Source of the DNA: Streptomyces tibetensis
GTDB taxonomy: Bacteria; Actinomycetota; Actinomycetes; Streptomycetales; Streptomycetaceae
Reading direction: 5' to 3'
Length of the DNA: 64,000 bases
Assembly: GCF_007655005.1 (NCBI RefSeq)
Contig: NZ_SZVW01000001.1
Coordinates: forward strand, 124,001-188,000
Shown here: one piece after another, positions 55,609 to 63,629 of the stretch
Position numbering within the stretch: position 1 is the first letter of the stretch
How the letters are laid out: every line of letters starts with the position of its first letter
Position numbers and translations under genes: made by a program
The notes under the pieces: model-generated
What the model was told of the DNA's origin: nothing
Database searches by the model: none
What the model saw: the letters and a program-made list of their open reading frames with translations, nothing else

Positions 55609-56658
55609 TCAGCGGTTGACGGACTGGATCTCTTGGACGACGACATTCTGCTCCGCGCCGAAAGAACCGTCCGGCAGCCGCCGCTCGCCGGCGACGCCTG
55701 TACCGGTCCAGTGAATCTTCCAGGTGACCGTCGCCCTGAGCTGGTACGAATCATCTCCAGACGACCGTAGATACTTCACGCCGCAGGACGGAGTCTCGTT
55801 GGCCTTGCCCTTGGCGTATGGCTCGCCGATTCGTCCGTTCTGGATCTGACAAACCCCCGAGGCGGGGTATGTTTCGGCATCCGTGGTGCCCGGTCCGATC
55901 TTCACCGACAGAGGTTCGGCCGTTGTGGTCGCCTGGATACCGAGGAGCGGAACTGAGGCCGTCACCGACACAGGCTTGAACTCCGCCGCATCCAGCCACG
56001 CCCAAGTAGGTAGATTCACCTTTGTGTTCGCCTGCGGAGCGAGATTCATCTTCGTGGCAGGGACGCGCACTTCGGCGTAGGCAAGCTGCGCGAGGACCTC
56101 GGTAGTGATGGCCTGTGGGATGTCGGCCGGCGGATCGTCGTTCTCGTCCACCCAGAAGATGGGCTTGTCGCAGTCAAGCGCCCCCGGGTCCCCCTCCCGG
56201 CCGGGCGTGACGTAGAAGTCCCACCAATAGCCCTTGCCGGCCTTCTCCTTGTTGAAGTCTTTGTAGGGGTGACCGTTGACGTAGCGATCGCGCTGCTTGG
56301 CATCCCACTCGTAGCCTGTCGAGCCGGCTTCCCAAGTGGGTTCCAGGTACTTCTGCAGCTGCTCCGGCGTGTACTTCGGAGCGTAGTAGCAAGCCGGCGG
56401 GGTCCAGGGCGTCGAAGACGTCACCGGGCCTGCCGCCTGGCCCGAGCCGTTGTGGGAACGGTCGAAGACGACGACTCCTGCGGTCGACGACAGAGTGCCG
56501 TCGCCGTCCGAGTCACCGTGGGCGTCCTTCTTCGGAGGAGGCATCTGCGATCCGCCGCCAATGACGTTGTCCGCCTGGGCGGGGGCTCCGCACAGCAGCA
56601 TCGAACCGATCGCAAAGGGCACGATCAAAGCCCGGGAAGCCGGTCTCAGGGCTGGCAC
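55609..56658 (-). CDS. Secreted protein of unknown function
   Basis: A 349-residue exported protein. After a signal peptide (RALIVPFAIGSMLLCGAPAQA) comes a Gly/Asp-rich linker, a Trp/Tyr-rich region (ACYYAPKYTPEQLQKYLEPTWE; GKGYWWDFYVTPG) and beta-rich segments ending in a TVTWKIHWTG strand. Four to six cysteines suggest disulfides. The GTG at 56658 follows GGGGGAG and overlaps the lipoprotein gene by 13 nt. No family recognised; in context a surface partner of the WXG proteins. Confidence 0.8.
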   Translation of the reverse strand: MPALRPASRALIVPFAIGSMLLCGAPAQADNVIGGGSQMPPPKKDAHGDSDGDGTLSSTAGVVVFDRSHNGSGQAAGPVTSSTPWTPPACYYAPKYTPEQLQKYLEPTWEAGSTGYEWDAKQRDRYVNGHPYKDFNKEKAGKGYWWDFYVTPGREGDPGALDCDKPIFWVDENDDPPADIPQAITTEVLAQLAYAEVRVPATKMNLAPQANTKVNLPTWAWLDAAEFKPVSVTASVPLLGIQATTTAEPLSVKIGPGTTDAETYPASGVCQIQNGRIGEPYAKGKANETPSCGVKYLRSSGDDSYQLRATVTWKIHWTGTGVAGERRLPDGSFGAEQNVVVQEIQSVNR

Positions 56659-57305
56659 CTGTCGCTCCCCCTCTGGGAAAGGATCTTCTCGATGACCCAC
56701 ACACCCTTGTCGTTCTTCTGCAGCAGGGTGTTGTAGAGCACGTAGCTGTTCTTGGATGCAGGCGTTTTGTTGATCTTCTTGTTCTTCACGTACATGTCGT
56801 AGGCCTTGCTCTGGTCTTCGCAGTACACGAGCGACCCACTGCCCGCACTCCTGATATTGACCACGGGGTCGTAGAAGCGATACGCGCCCGTGACACGCGC
56901 TTTGGCCTTGACATAGGCCTGAATGAACGTCTGCGTTCCTGCGGCGGCCTCGCCCTCGTAGTAATAGAGGTACGCCTTGTCGAGAGCGTTCTGGTTGACG
57001 ATCGCCAGGTCCACCGCCTTGATGGACTGTTCGCTGTCGGCCAGGATCGCGTCCTTCTCCTTGTCCCCTGTCTTGGGCCAGTCGAAGGTGTAGGAGAGGT
57101 CCGAGGGCAATTCGATGTTCGGCCGGCCGGCGGAGTTCGCAGCGCTCGGAGAGGGAGAGGGTGACGCCTTGTCACCCGTGTCCGCTCCCGCGATCTTGTC
57201 GTCGTCCTTGGCCTTGGAGCTGTCGTCGCTTCCGCACGCGGACAGCGTCAGGGCCGCTGCGGCGGTCAACGTGAGCGCTGCGAGGAGGGTGGGGCGGCGG
57301 GTCAC
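56646..57305 (-). CDS. Lipoprotein of unknown function
   Basis: A 219-residue lipoprotein. The signal (TLLAALTLTAAAALTLSAC) ends in a lipobox LSAC, followed by an acidic Ser/Asp linker and a domain with ILADSEQSIKAVDLAIVNQNALDKAYLYYYEGEAA and VYCEDQSKAYDMYVKNKKI. The GTG at 57305 has GGGAG upstream. First gene of a minus-strand operon of six that ends at 52479. Confidence 0.85.
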   Translation of the reverse strand: MTRRPTLLAALTLTAAAALTLSACGSDDSSKAKDDDKIAGADTGDKASPSPSPSAANSAGRPNIELPSDLSYTFDWPKTGDKEKDAILADSEQSIKAVDLAIVNQNALDKAYLYYYEGEAAAGTQTFIQAYVKAKARVTGAYRFYDPVVNIRSAGSGSLVYCEDQSKAYDMYVKNKKINKTPASKNSYVLYNTLLQKNDKGVWVIEKILSQRGSDRCQP

Positions 57306-57619
57306 GGTCGGCTCCCGGGAGGTGGCGAGGGCTTCTCTTGAGCGAACCAAAGCTATACAGCGGGGTGCGGCCGCACCAGGGTGAAGGTTGTCAACTCACG
57401 GGGCGTATGGGGAGGAATTGGCGATTCGTCGTCACTTTCGCGCCGTAACGGTTGCATAACGCGCCCAGAGGAGGCGTCAACAGCGGTGCTGCTCGGGGCG
57501 TTTCAGTCAGGAATCAGCAAAGGGGATGGGTCCTTGGGCCCATGTGAGGGGCGGTCGATACGGATACGTTCGGGGCGGCGAGCTACCGGCAGGTGGTGGC
57601 ACGGTCGGAGGGGGCCCGG

Positions 57620-57997
57620 ATGGGGCGGCGTTGGCGGGACGGGCGTGGGGAGCTGGTCGTGCACAGGGGTGACGGCGGACCGTCCCTCAGAGTGCCGCTG
57701 GAGATCGCGGGCTCCTACCGGGCCCGTACGAAGGGGCTGTTGGGGCGGGACTCCATCGACGGGGCGATCCTGCTCTCCCCCGCCAACAGCGTGCACACCT
57801 TTCGTATGCGCATGCCGATCGATGTCGCCTATCTCGATCGGCGTCTCCGCGTCATCGCCGTGCGGACCATGCGGCCGGGGCTGCTGGGGATGCCTCGGTT
57901 GCGAGCCCGGCATGTGGTGGAGGCCGGGGCCGGGGCGATGGGCGAGTGGGGGGTGCGGGAAGGAACGCGGGTGGAGGTCGTCGGGCCGGTGGAGTGA
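57620..57997 (+). CDS. DUF192 family protein
   Basis: A 125-residue DUF192 protein: YRARTKGLLGRDSIDGAILLSPANSVHTFRMRMPIDVAYLD and HVVEAGAGAMGEWGVREGTRVEV. Family members are small beta-barrel proteins of unknown function. The ATG at 57620 has GGAGGGGG upstream; an earlier ATG at 57593 is less likely. Single gene on the plus strand. Confidence 0.87.
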   Translation: MGRRWRDGRGELVVHRGDGGPSLRVPLEIAGSYRARTKGLLGRDSIDGAILLSPANSVHTFRMRMPIDVAYLDRRLRVIAVRTMRPGLLGMPRLRARHVVEAGAGAMGEWGVREGTRVEVVGPVE

Positions 57998-58140
57998 GGT
58001 GAGTGGCCTCGTTCGAAGGGCTCGGGTGGTGCTGTCAGGGGCTCGGCCGACTCCACCGCCCATTCGGCGAATGACCGGGGTCCGGGGCCTATAGCCGGCC
58101 AATAGCGCACCCAGCGGCCGCATGGGATGGAGTCGCATTC

Positions 58141-58659
58141 ATGAGTACCGACTTGTATGGATGGCTGGAGTGCAGGCATGAGCCCAGGCGCTACAGCGCT
58201 GGAGACGTTCCGTGGGAGGCCTTCTCCGAACTACGGCACCTTTATTGGGCCCGGGATTACATGTCGTGGTCAGCACTCTTCGACGTCCGGAGTGTGGAGC
58301 CTGTCAAAGCTCTCTTTCCTGACCGCGGAGTGCCTGTAGATGTCTCGGACAGGGCACGGAAAGATGCGGACGAACGCGAGGGTCACAGTCATTCGTGGTT
58401 CTCCGGGCGTGAACTGTCGGCTGTCGACTTGAACGCCCCCTGCACCGACGGCCCGTCTCGGTACTGGGTCCGCCGCTGGTCCCGTGCCGATGAGGGATCC
58501 CTCGTGCCCGAGGGACTGACCGTGCTCCCGGATGAGCTGTACGACTCGGCCGGCGCCACGTTCGGAGAAGTCAACATCGCTCCCTCCCGGTGGCCGGCCG
58601 GCGGAGAGCTTCCGCTCGGCAACGGGGTGTACCGACCTGTCTCCCTTGCCCACGCCTGA
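58141..58659 (+). CDS. Hypothetical protein, paralogue of the convergent neighbour
   Basis: A 172-residue soluble protein starting MSTDLYGWLE. It shares order and residues with the next gene: DRGVPVDVSD (vs DRGLPSNPSD), GHSHSWFSGRELSAVDLNAP (vs QHSHTYATWAEVAVVDWDAP), RYWVRRW, and a final PSRWPAGGELPLGNGVYRPVSL. The function is unknown; paralogous copies next to a toxin locus suggest an immunity-type or sensor role. Confidence 0.78.
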   Translation: MSTDLYGWLECRHEPRRYSAGDVPWEAFSELRHLYWARDYMSWSALFDVRSVEPVKALFPDRGVPVDVSDRARKDADEREGHSHSWFSGRELSAVDLNAPCTDGPSRYWVRRWSRADEGSLVPEGLTVLPDELYDSAGATFGEVNIAPSRWPAGGELPLGNGVYRPVSLAHA

Positions 58660-58666
58660 GCCGTCG

Positions 58667-59281
58667 TCAACCGAACCAGACGACCAGACGTACGTTGTCG
58701 TCCCCGTGCTCGTCTGCGAGGTCCCGCATCGCATTCCAGACCCGGGACCAGGGTGCCTGGTCCGGAGGAGCGAGCATCCGCGCTGTGAGAATCACGGGGC
58801 GGTACACGGCGCCGTCCAGGTGGACCTCGCCGCCCTGCGGCCATTCCGCTGGGCTGTACACATCCTCGCCGAAAGCATCGGCCGCGGCCTCATCCAGGCC
58901 GGGCGTGGCTGGGGCCCACACGATGTCGTGTTGGGCGAGCTCGCCGTCGTCACCAGGCCGCCACAGGCCCGCCCAGTAATAAGCAGGCTCGTCGGCGAGC
59001 GGGGCGTCCCAGTCGACCACGGCGACTTCGGCCCAGGTGGCATACGTGTGGCTGTGCTGATAGTCCTCGCATCCGGTATCCCGCACCGGATCCGAGGGGT
59101 TACTCGGAAGCCCGCGGTCGGCGAAGAGCGGACGATCCACACACCCCGTCCCGCCGAAGCCGAAGAGACACCCCCACGCCTCGCGGTTCCGCCCCAATTG
59201 CAGGTCCAAAAGGTCGACCGCCATCTCCCAGTGCCCGTCGGCCGAGTGAGTCTCGATCACACCATCTATGTCTGCGCCCAC
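58667..59281 (-). CDS. Hypothetical protein, paralogue of the convergent neighbour
   Basis: A 204-residue soluble protein starting MGADIDGVIE, collinear with the preceding gene through VDRPLFADRGLPSNPSD, EDYQHSHTYATWAEVAVVDWDAP, YYWAGLW and SPAEWPQGGEVHLDGAVYRPVIL. It has an extra C-terminal tail of about 30 residues. The two genes converge with 7 bp between stops. Pattern and context fit an expanded immunity-like family, but that is inference. Confidence 0.78.
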   Translation of the reverse strand: MGADIDGVIETHSADGHWEMAVDLLDLQLGRNREAWGCLFGFGGTGCVDRPLFADRGLPSNPSDPVRDTGCEDYQHSHTYATWAEVAVVDWDAPLADEPAYYWAGLWRPGDDGELAQHDIVWAPATPGLDEAAADAFGEDVYSPAEWPQGGEVHLDGAVYRPVILTARMLAPPDQAPWSRVWNAMRDLADEHGDDNVRLVVWFG

Positions 59282-59319
59282 TGAGTTGCCCCCTGATAAC
59301 GAGCCGCACTGTCACGGCT

Positions 59320-59457
59320 TCAGGCGTTCCCCTGCGCCGCCTCGGTCAGCAGGCGCGTCGCTTCGACCACTGCGACGTTCCGGTCGATGTAACGCTTGGC
59401 AAGCTCCTGGGCCCATGGGGAGAAATGGTCTTCTTGCCAGAGCCAGGAAAGGACAGG
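59320..59457 (-). pseudogene. 3' fragment of an unidentified gene
   Basis: 45 codons ending at a TGA (complement of 59320-59322) have typical coding composition (PVLSWLWQEDHFSPWAQELA, then KRYIDRNVAVVEATRLLTEA). The upstream part of the frame has no start and loses coding character. It lies between the paralogue pair and the putative immunity gene, and is probably the end of a lost immunity-type gene. Confidence 0.6.
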
Positions 59458-59503
59458 TGGAGCAGGAGAGGCTGCTCGCCCTTCCTTTCAGCTTCCGCGC
59501 CTA

Positions 59504-60268
59504 CTACTGGGGCCTCTCAGTCTCCAGATCGAAGAGCCTCCCCTGTGCCGCCTCCGCGTTGTCCCAACTCGCCGGACCGCCCGGCTTCACCGACAGGCGA
59601 TCCAGAGCCGCCCTGGCCTCAGGACTCCCCATCGCGCCCAGCAACTCGATGGCAGAGTCCGCGCCGATGTCCTCGATCACGCAGCGCTCGGCCGTATCCA
59701 CCGCCCAGTCGGCGAAACGGCCGGGGTCGGAGTCCAGGGCCAGCCAGCGGAGCACCGAGTCGGCGATGTCGTCCCGCAGCCGCGGGATCATGGCGAGTAT
59801 CGCCGCTTCGACGTGATCAACGACATGCCGCTGAAGCGGGTACAGCCTCTCCCGTCCCCGCCACTCGCGCACCAGCTCGTCCACACCGGCCCACGTCACC
59901 TGGCTCGTGCGGGGCATCCTCTCCCCCACCGCCTGGTGGAACTCCTCCCACACGTGCCACAACAGGCCCGGAGAGGGCGGCTGAGGCACATCCGGCGCCA
60001 ACTCCGGGTCCTCCAGCAGCTCGGTCACCACCTGCCGAGCCTCCGCCACCCGCTCATCGGTGCGCGGCAGGTTCCCGATCCGGTGCCAGTCGCCCTCGTC
60101 CCAAGGCTGTGGCAAGGACCGAAGGGCGCGGGGCAGAACGTAGTCACCCTCCGGATCACACCATCGCGCGACCTGCGGATCCCACATCTCCTCGGCACTC
60201 CGCACCGCGTCCGACTCGCTCATCTCCGCCGTCCTGCCACGTCTCGTGGCTGTCGTCCACTCGTTCAT
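59504..60268 (-). CDS. Putative immunity protein for the adjacent toxin
   Basis: A 254-residue acidic, helix-rich, HEAT-like soluble protein (LQRHVVDHVEAAILAMIPRLRDDIADSVLRWLAL; DWAVDTAERCVIEDIGADSAIELLGAMGSPEARAALDRLSV). It starts 1 bp after the stop of the 858-aa toxin gene, which is the usual position of an immunity gene. No family is recognised. The start could also be the ATG 16 codons in. Confidence 0.72.
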   Translation of the reverse strand: MNEWTTATRRGRTAEMSESDAVRSAEEMWDPQVARWCDPEGDYVLPRALRSLPQPWDEGDWHRIGNLPRTDERVAEARQVVTELLEDPELAPDVPQPPSPGLLWHVWEEFHQAVGERMPRTSQVTWAGVDELVREWRGRERLYPLQRHVVDHVEAAILAMIPRLRDDIADSVLRWLALDSDPGRFADWAVDTAERCVIEDIGADSAIELLGAMGSPEARAALDRLSVKPGGPASWDNAEAAQGRLFDLETERPQ

Positions 60269-60269
60269 C

Positions 60270-62846
60270 TCAGTCGATGCCCAGGTACGCCTTTGCGCTG
60301 TCCGGGTCCTTCATCTTCGACCAGTCCATCGTGCCGTTCGCCGTTCGCTCGTCGATGGCACGCTGCATCCTGCCGAGCTGGTCGGCGGACAGACCCTGGC
60401 CCGCCACCTTCACGTCCACACCGTTCTTGGCCATCTCACCGGCCGCCGTTCTGGTGTCCTTCGCCGGCTTGCCGTTCCGGGCGGGCTTGAACTCGCTGAA
60501 GACCGACGTCCAACGGTCCGCCGTCTCGATCTCCACGGTGGCCTTGCGTCCCGGCTCCTTGCTCGCCCACTTCTTGAGCCTCGCGACCTGATTGGCGAAG
60601 TCCGCCTTACGTGTGGCCGAGCCCGCGTTCTTGACCTCCTTGACGTGCACGGTGCCGTTCTTGTCCTTGTAGACCACGTCCGCGTCCGGGATCTCGTCGA
60701 GATTCACCTTCTCCCCGTTGCCCAAGTCAGCCTCCTTGCGGTTCATCTTGCCGCCGACTCCGGCGTCCACGTCGGTTCCGGGGGCCGCGTCGTCGGCAGC
60801 GCGGCGCAGGGCGTTCACCTCCGCGCGTGCCTCGGCGAGCTTGTTGGCGTCGGAGGCATTGGCGATCTTGCCTTCCAGCGCCGCGGCGGCATCGCCGTTG
60901 ACGTTTCCGCGGCGTGCGAGGTCGGTGATCTCGTCGAGCGAGTCGGCCGCGTCCTTCTTGCTGATCTCACCGGGTTCTGGGGGGTCCTTGGCGCGGTTGA
61001 CGAGCCCGTCGATCTGGTCGTCAGGCACCGAAGAGCCCTGCTCCCGCAGCGCGACCTTCGCCGCTGCGGCCCTGGCGTCGAGCGCCTGCTGCTGGGCCTG
61101 GCGTGCGTCGTCGGCGTCGTCGCCCGTGCATTCCTTGCCGCCTCCTGCGGCGACGACGATCCGGTCGCCCTGCGGGGCTGCCAGGACGCCCGTGCCGGTG
61201 CCCGGGACTCCGCGCAGGCCGCCGCCACCGCCGTAGGGGACGCGCCCGATCGCGATGGTGCAGCTACCGTTCTTCTCGGCCTTCTTCTTGGCCTCATCGG
61301 CGTGCTTCTGGGCCTCGTCCGCGGCCTTCTTCGCTCCGTCGAAGTCGCCCGCCTTGGCCGCCTTGCGCGCCTTCTCCGCCGCGTCGGCCGCCTTGTCGAG
61401 GGCTTCACCGACCTCGGCCAGCTTCTTGAACTTGGTGAACTTCGTGATGGTCTTCGGGCTGAAGATGCCGACGACGTTGACCACGGTGTTGCCGATGGAG
61501 GCGCCGTAGTTGCCCTTCTCCCAGTTCTCCTTGTCGACCAGCGTGTCGGTCGCCAGGTCGGACACGAAGTCCTCGGGCGAATTGACCCAGCCCCATACGG
61601 AGGAGACGTAGTTCCCCTTGTCCCACTTCTCGCCCAGCTCGTCGGCCTTGTCGCCCCACCAGTTCGTGGTGTAGCCCTTCAGGCCGTTCCAGGTGTCCTT
61701 GACCGAGCCGACCGGGTCGCTGACGACGTCCATGGTGTCGGCCAGGAAGCTCTTGGTCGGGGCCACGAAGAAGCCCCGGACATGGTCCATGAACGTCCTG
61801 TCGTGGCGTTCCTGGTCATGTACGTCGTCCCAGAGGGACTTGTCCTCGAACGGGCCCGGGGCGAGCGGGATCGTGTCGTTCGGGCCCGCGCCGTCGTAGG
61901 TGATGAGCTGGGCCGACGAGGGGATGCCGCTGCCGCCCGTGTCACCGTCGCCGGTGCCTGTTCTCGTGCCGTCGCCGGCTTCGGAGCCGCCGTCGGCTTC
62001 CGTGCCTTCCTGGGTGCCCGCACCGCCCTGGGTGCCCGAGCCGCCTTGGGTGTCAGAGTCTCCTCGGGTACCCGCATCGCCGTTCACGCCCGCGTCGCCG
62101 TCCGGGTCCGCGCCATTGCCGCCGTCGGCGCCGGTGTCCGCATCGCCGTGCTCCGCGGCGTCGTTGTCCCCGGCCGCACCCGTCTCCGTACCGTCGCCCT
62201 GCGGAGCAGGGCAAGCCGTGCCCGTCACCGAGCAGATGGCCGACTGGATGCCGTCGGCGATACGACCGCCGAGGCCGCCGACCGACAGTGCGACGATGAT
62301 CGCCGCGACCACCGCGATGAGCCCCGCGTACTCAACCGCGGTCTGGCCCTCGTCCCGTCGCCAGCGGATCATTCTTTCCAGGCTGAACGGCCGCCGCTCC
62401 TCCCTGTCCTGAGGAGCGCTCTCGAACCACTCACGCGACCGGGCCCGGAGCAACAGCACGATGACCGCCACCGGCATCGCCGCCTGCGTGACGCCCCGCG
62501 GATCACCGTGCAACAGCGTGCCGAACGACAGCCACACGATCCAGGCCTGTACGGCGATCAGGGCGCGACTCGTCCACACCCCGCCCTGCCACAGGCGCCG
62601 GGCCAGGTAGATGCCGGCCACGCTGGGCAGTGAGTCGTACACCAGGATCCCGAAGATCTCCCCGGAGTAGTACGTCACCACCGACAGCACGGTGATCACG
62701 TACAGCGCCGTCAGCGCGAACTGCACCCACAGCAGTACCTGCGCCCAGCCCAGTTCCCTGGGCAACGGCGAACGCCGCTCCCAGGAGGGGCTGTTCTGTG
62801 CATCCCCCATTCCGTAAGGGGGTATCCGGTCACCGGCAGGGGACAT
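60270..62846 (-). CDS. Polymorphic toxin: membrane helices, Flp-pilin-like segment, PD-(D/E)XK-like nuclease
   Basis: An 858-residue multi-domain protein. Residues 35-135 hold four hydrophobic helices. Residues 166-210 are Flp-pilin-like (EGQTAVEYAGLIAVVAAIIV, with the pilin E-Y pair). Residues 213-310 are a Gly/Asp/Thr repeat linker, followed by a WXG-like/amphipathic middle (340-480) and an Ala/Lys coiled coil (about 500-560). The C-terminal module has DADVVYKDKNGTVHVKEVKN (Asp723, Glu737-x-Lys739) and QVARL (Gln753), the D-ExK-Q layout of PD-(D/E)XK nucleases. The immunity candidate follows after 1 bp. The delivery route is inferred, not shown. Confidence 0.82.
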   Translation of the reverse strand: MSPAGDRIPPYGMGDAQNSPSWERRSPLPRELGWAQVLLWVQFALTALYVITVLSVVTYYSGEIFGILVYDSLPSVAGIYLARRLWQGGVWTSRALIAVQAWIVWLSFGTLLHGDPRGVTQAAMPVAVIVLLLRARSREWFESAPQDREERRPFSLERMIRWRRDEGQTAVEYAGLIAVVAAIIVALSVGGLGGRIADGIQSAICSVTGTACPAPQGDGTETGAAGDNDAAEHGDADTGADGGNGADPDGDAGVNGDAGTRGDSDTQGGSGTQGGAGTQEGTEADGGSEAGDGTRTGTGDGDTGGSGIPSSAQLITYDGAGPNDTIPLAPGPFEDKSLWDDVHDQERHDRTFMDHVRGFFVAPTKSFLADTMDVVSDPVGSVKDTWNGLKGYTTNWWGDKADELGEKWDKGNYVSSVWGWVNSPEDFVSDLATDTLVDKENWEKGNYGASIGNTVVNVVGIFSPKTITKFTKFKKLAEVGEALDKAADAAEKARKAAKAGDFDGAKKAADEAQKHADEAKKKAEKNGSCTIAIGRVPYGGGGGLRGVPGTGTGVLAAPQGDRIVVAAGGGKECTGDDADDARQAQQQALDARAAAAKVALREQGSSVPDDQIDGLVNRAKDPPEPGEISKKDAADSLDEITDLARRGNVNGDAAAALEGKIANASDANKLAEARAEVNALRRAADDAAPGTDVDAGVGGKMNRKEADLGNGEKVNLDEIPDADVVYKDKNGTVHVKEVKNAGSATRKADFANQVARLKKWASKEPGRKATVEIETADRWTSVFSEFKPARNGKPAKDTRTAAGEMAKNGVDVKVAGQGLSADQLGRMQRAIDERTANGTMDWSKMKDPDSAKAYLGID

Positions 62847-62966
62847 GCGCGACCTCGGCTCAGCTCGATAAACGGCCGTTCAAGACGGATACCGAGCCGA
62901 GGCTAAAGAACGTCGATCACTCGCACATGGGCCCCTGGCCCCAACCCTGGGCCCATTTGCGGTGAC

Positions 62967-63629
62967 TCAGCTCTCTGTGCGCGGAAAGGAGACCTCGACG
63001 CGGCGGTTCTTCTTGCGGCCGGTCTCCGAGGAGTTGTCGGCGATGGGGTACTGCTCGCCGTAGCCGCGGACCTCGTACGTGACGTCGGAGTCGGTGAGTT
63101 CCTGGTCGAGGACGTTCTGTACGGCGTCGGCGCGCTTCTTGGAGAGGACGTCGCCGTGTGCGGAGGAGCCGAGGTTGTCCGTGAAGCCGAAGACGCGGAT
63201 CTTCGTCGCGTTCTGCTTCTTGATCTCCTCGGCGATCGCGGAGATACGGGCCTTTGCCTCGCCGCTGAGTTTCGCGCTGTCCTTGCCGAAGAGGACCTCT
63301 GCCTGTAGGGCGAACTTGACGTCGGCGTTGGTGTCCTCGCGGCGTTCGTCTCCGCTTTGGTCTTCTACGACCTGTTTGATGTCGAGGACCTTCGGCTCGG
63401 CGAGAGTGGCGCCTTCGGGGATCTTGAGGTCGGGGTCATTGGGGTCGACCTCGACGGGGGCGGAGGCGGAGGCCTCGGTGCCGGGGGGCACGCCGGGGGT
63501 TTCGTCGGCGTGGGCCGATACGGCGCCGTAGATGTTCGTGGCGACCATGAGGCCGGCGGCGGTGAGGGCGAGGGCGAGGCGTGGAGTCGCCGGGCGGGTG
63601 CGTGTGCGGGTCTTCATGGCCGGCCTCAC
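62967..63629 (-). CDS. Exported OmpA-family (peptidoglycan-binding) protein
   Basis: A 220-residue protein with a signal peptide (LALALTAAGLMVATNIYGAVSAHA) and a C-terminal OmpA/MotB domain (VLFGKDSAKLSGEAKARISAIAEEI; RVFGFTDNLGSSAHGDVLSKKRADAVQNVL; GYGEQYPIADN). The conserved Asp and Arg that hold diaminopimelate are present (FTDN, LSKKRA). It would bind the wall outside the membrane. The GTG at 63629 overlaps the upstream stop (GTGA); an ATG at 63617 also fits. Confidence 0.9.
   Translation of the reverse strand: MRPAMKTRTRTRPATPRLALALTAAGLMVATNIYGAVSAHADETPGVPPGTEASASAPVEVDPNDPDLKIPEGATLAEPKVLDIKQVVEDQSGDERREDTNADVKFALQAEVLFGKDSAKLSGEAKARISAIAEEIKKQNATKIRVFGFTDNLGSSAHGDVLSKKRADAVQNVLDQELTDSDVTYEVRGYGEQYPIADNSSETGRKKNRRVEVSFPRTES

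Noticed and set aside
60246..62633. 795-codon plus-strand frame opposite the toxin gene
   Set aside because: It reads as antisense shadow (VDR/VVR-rich composition); the minus strand holds pilin and nuclease motifs.
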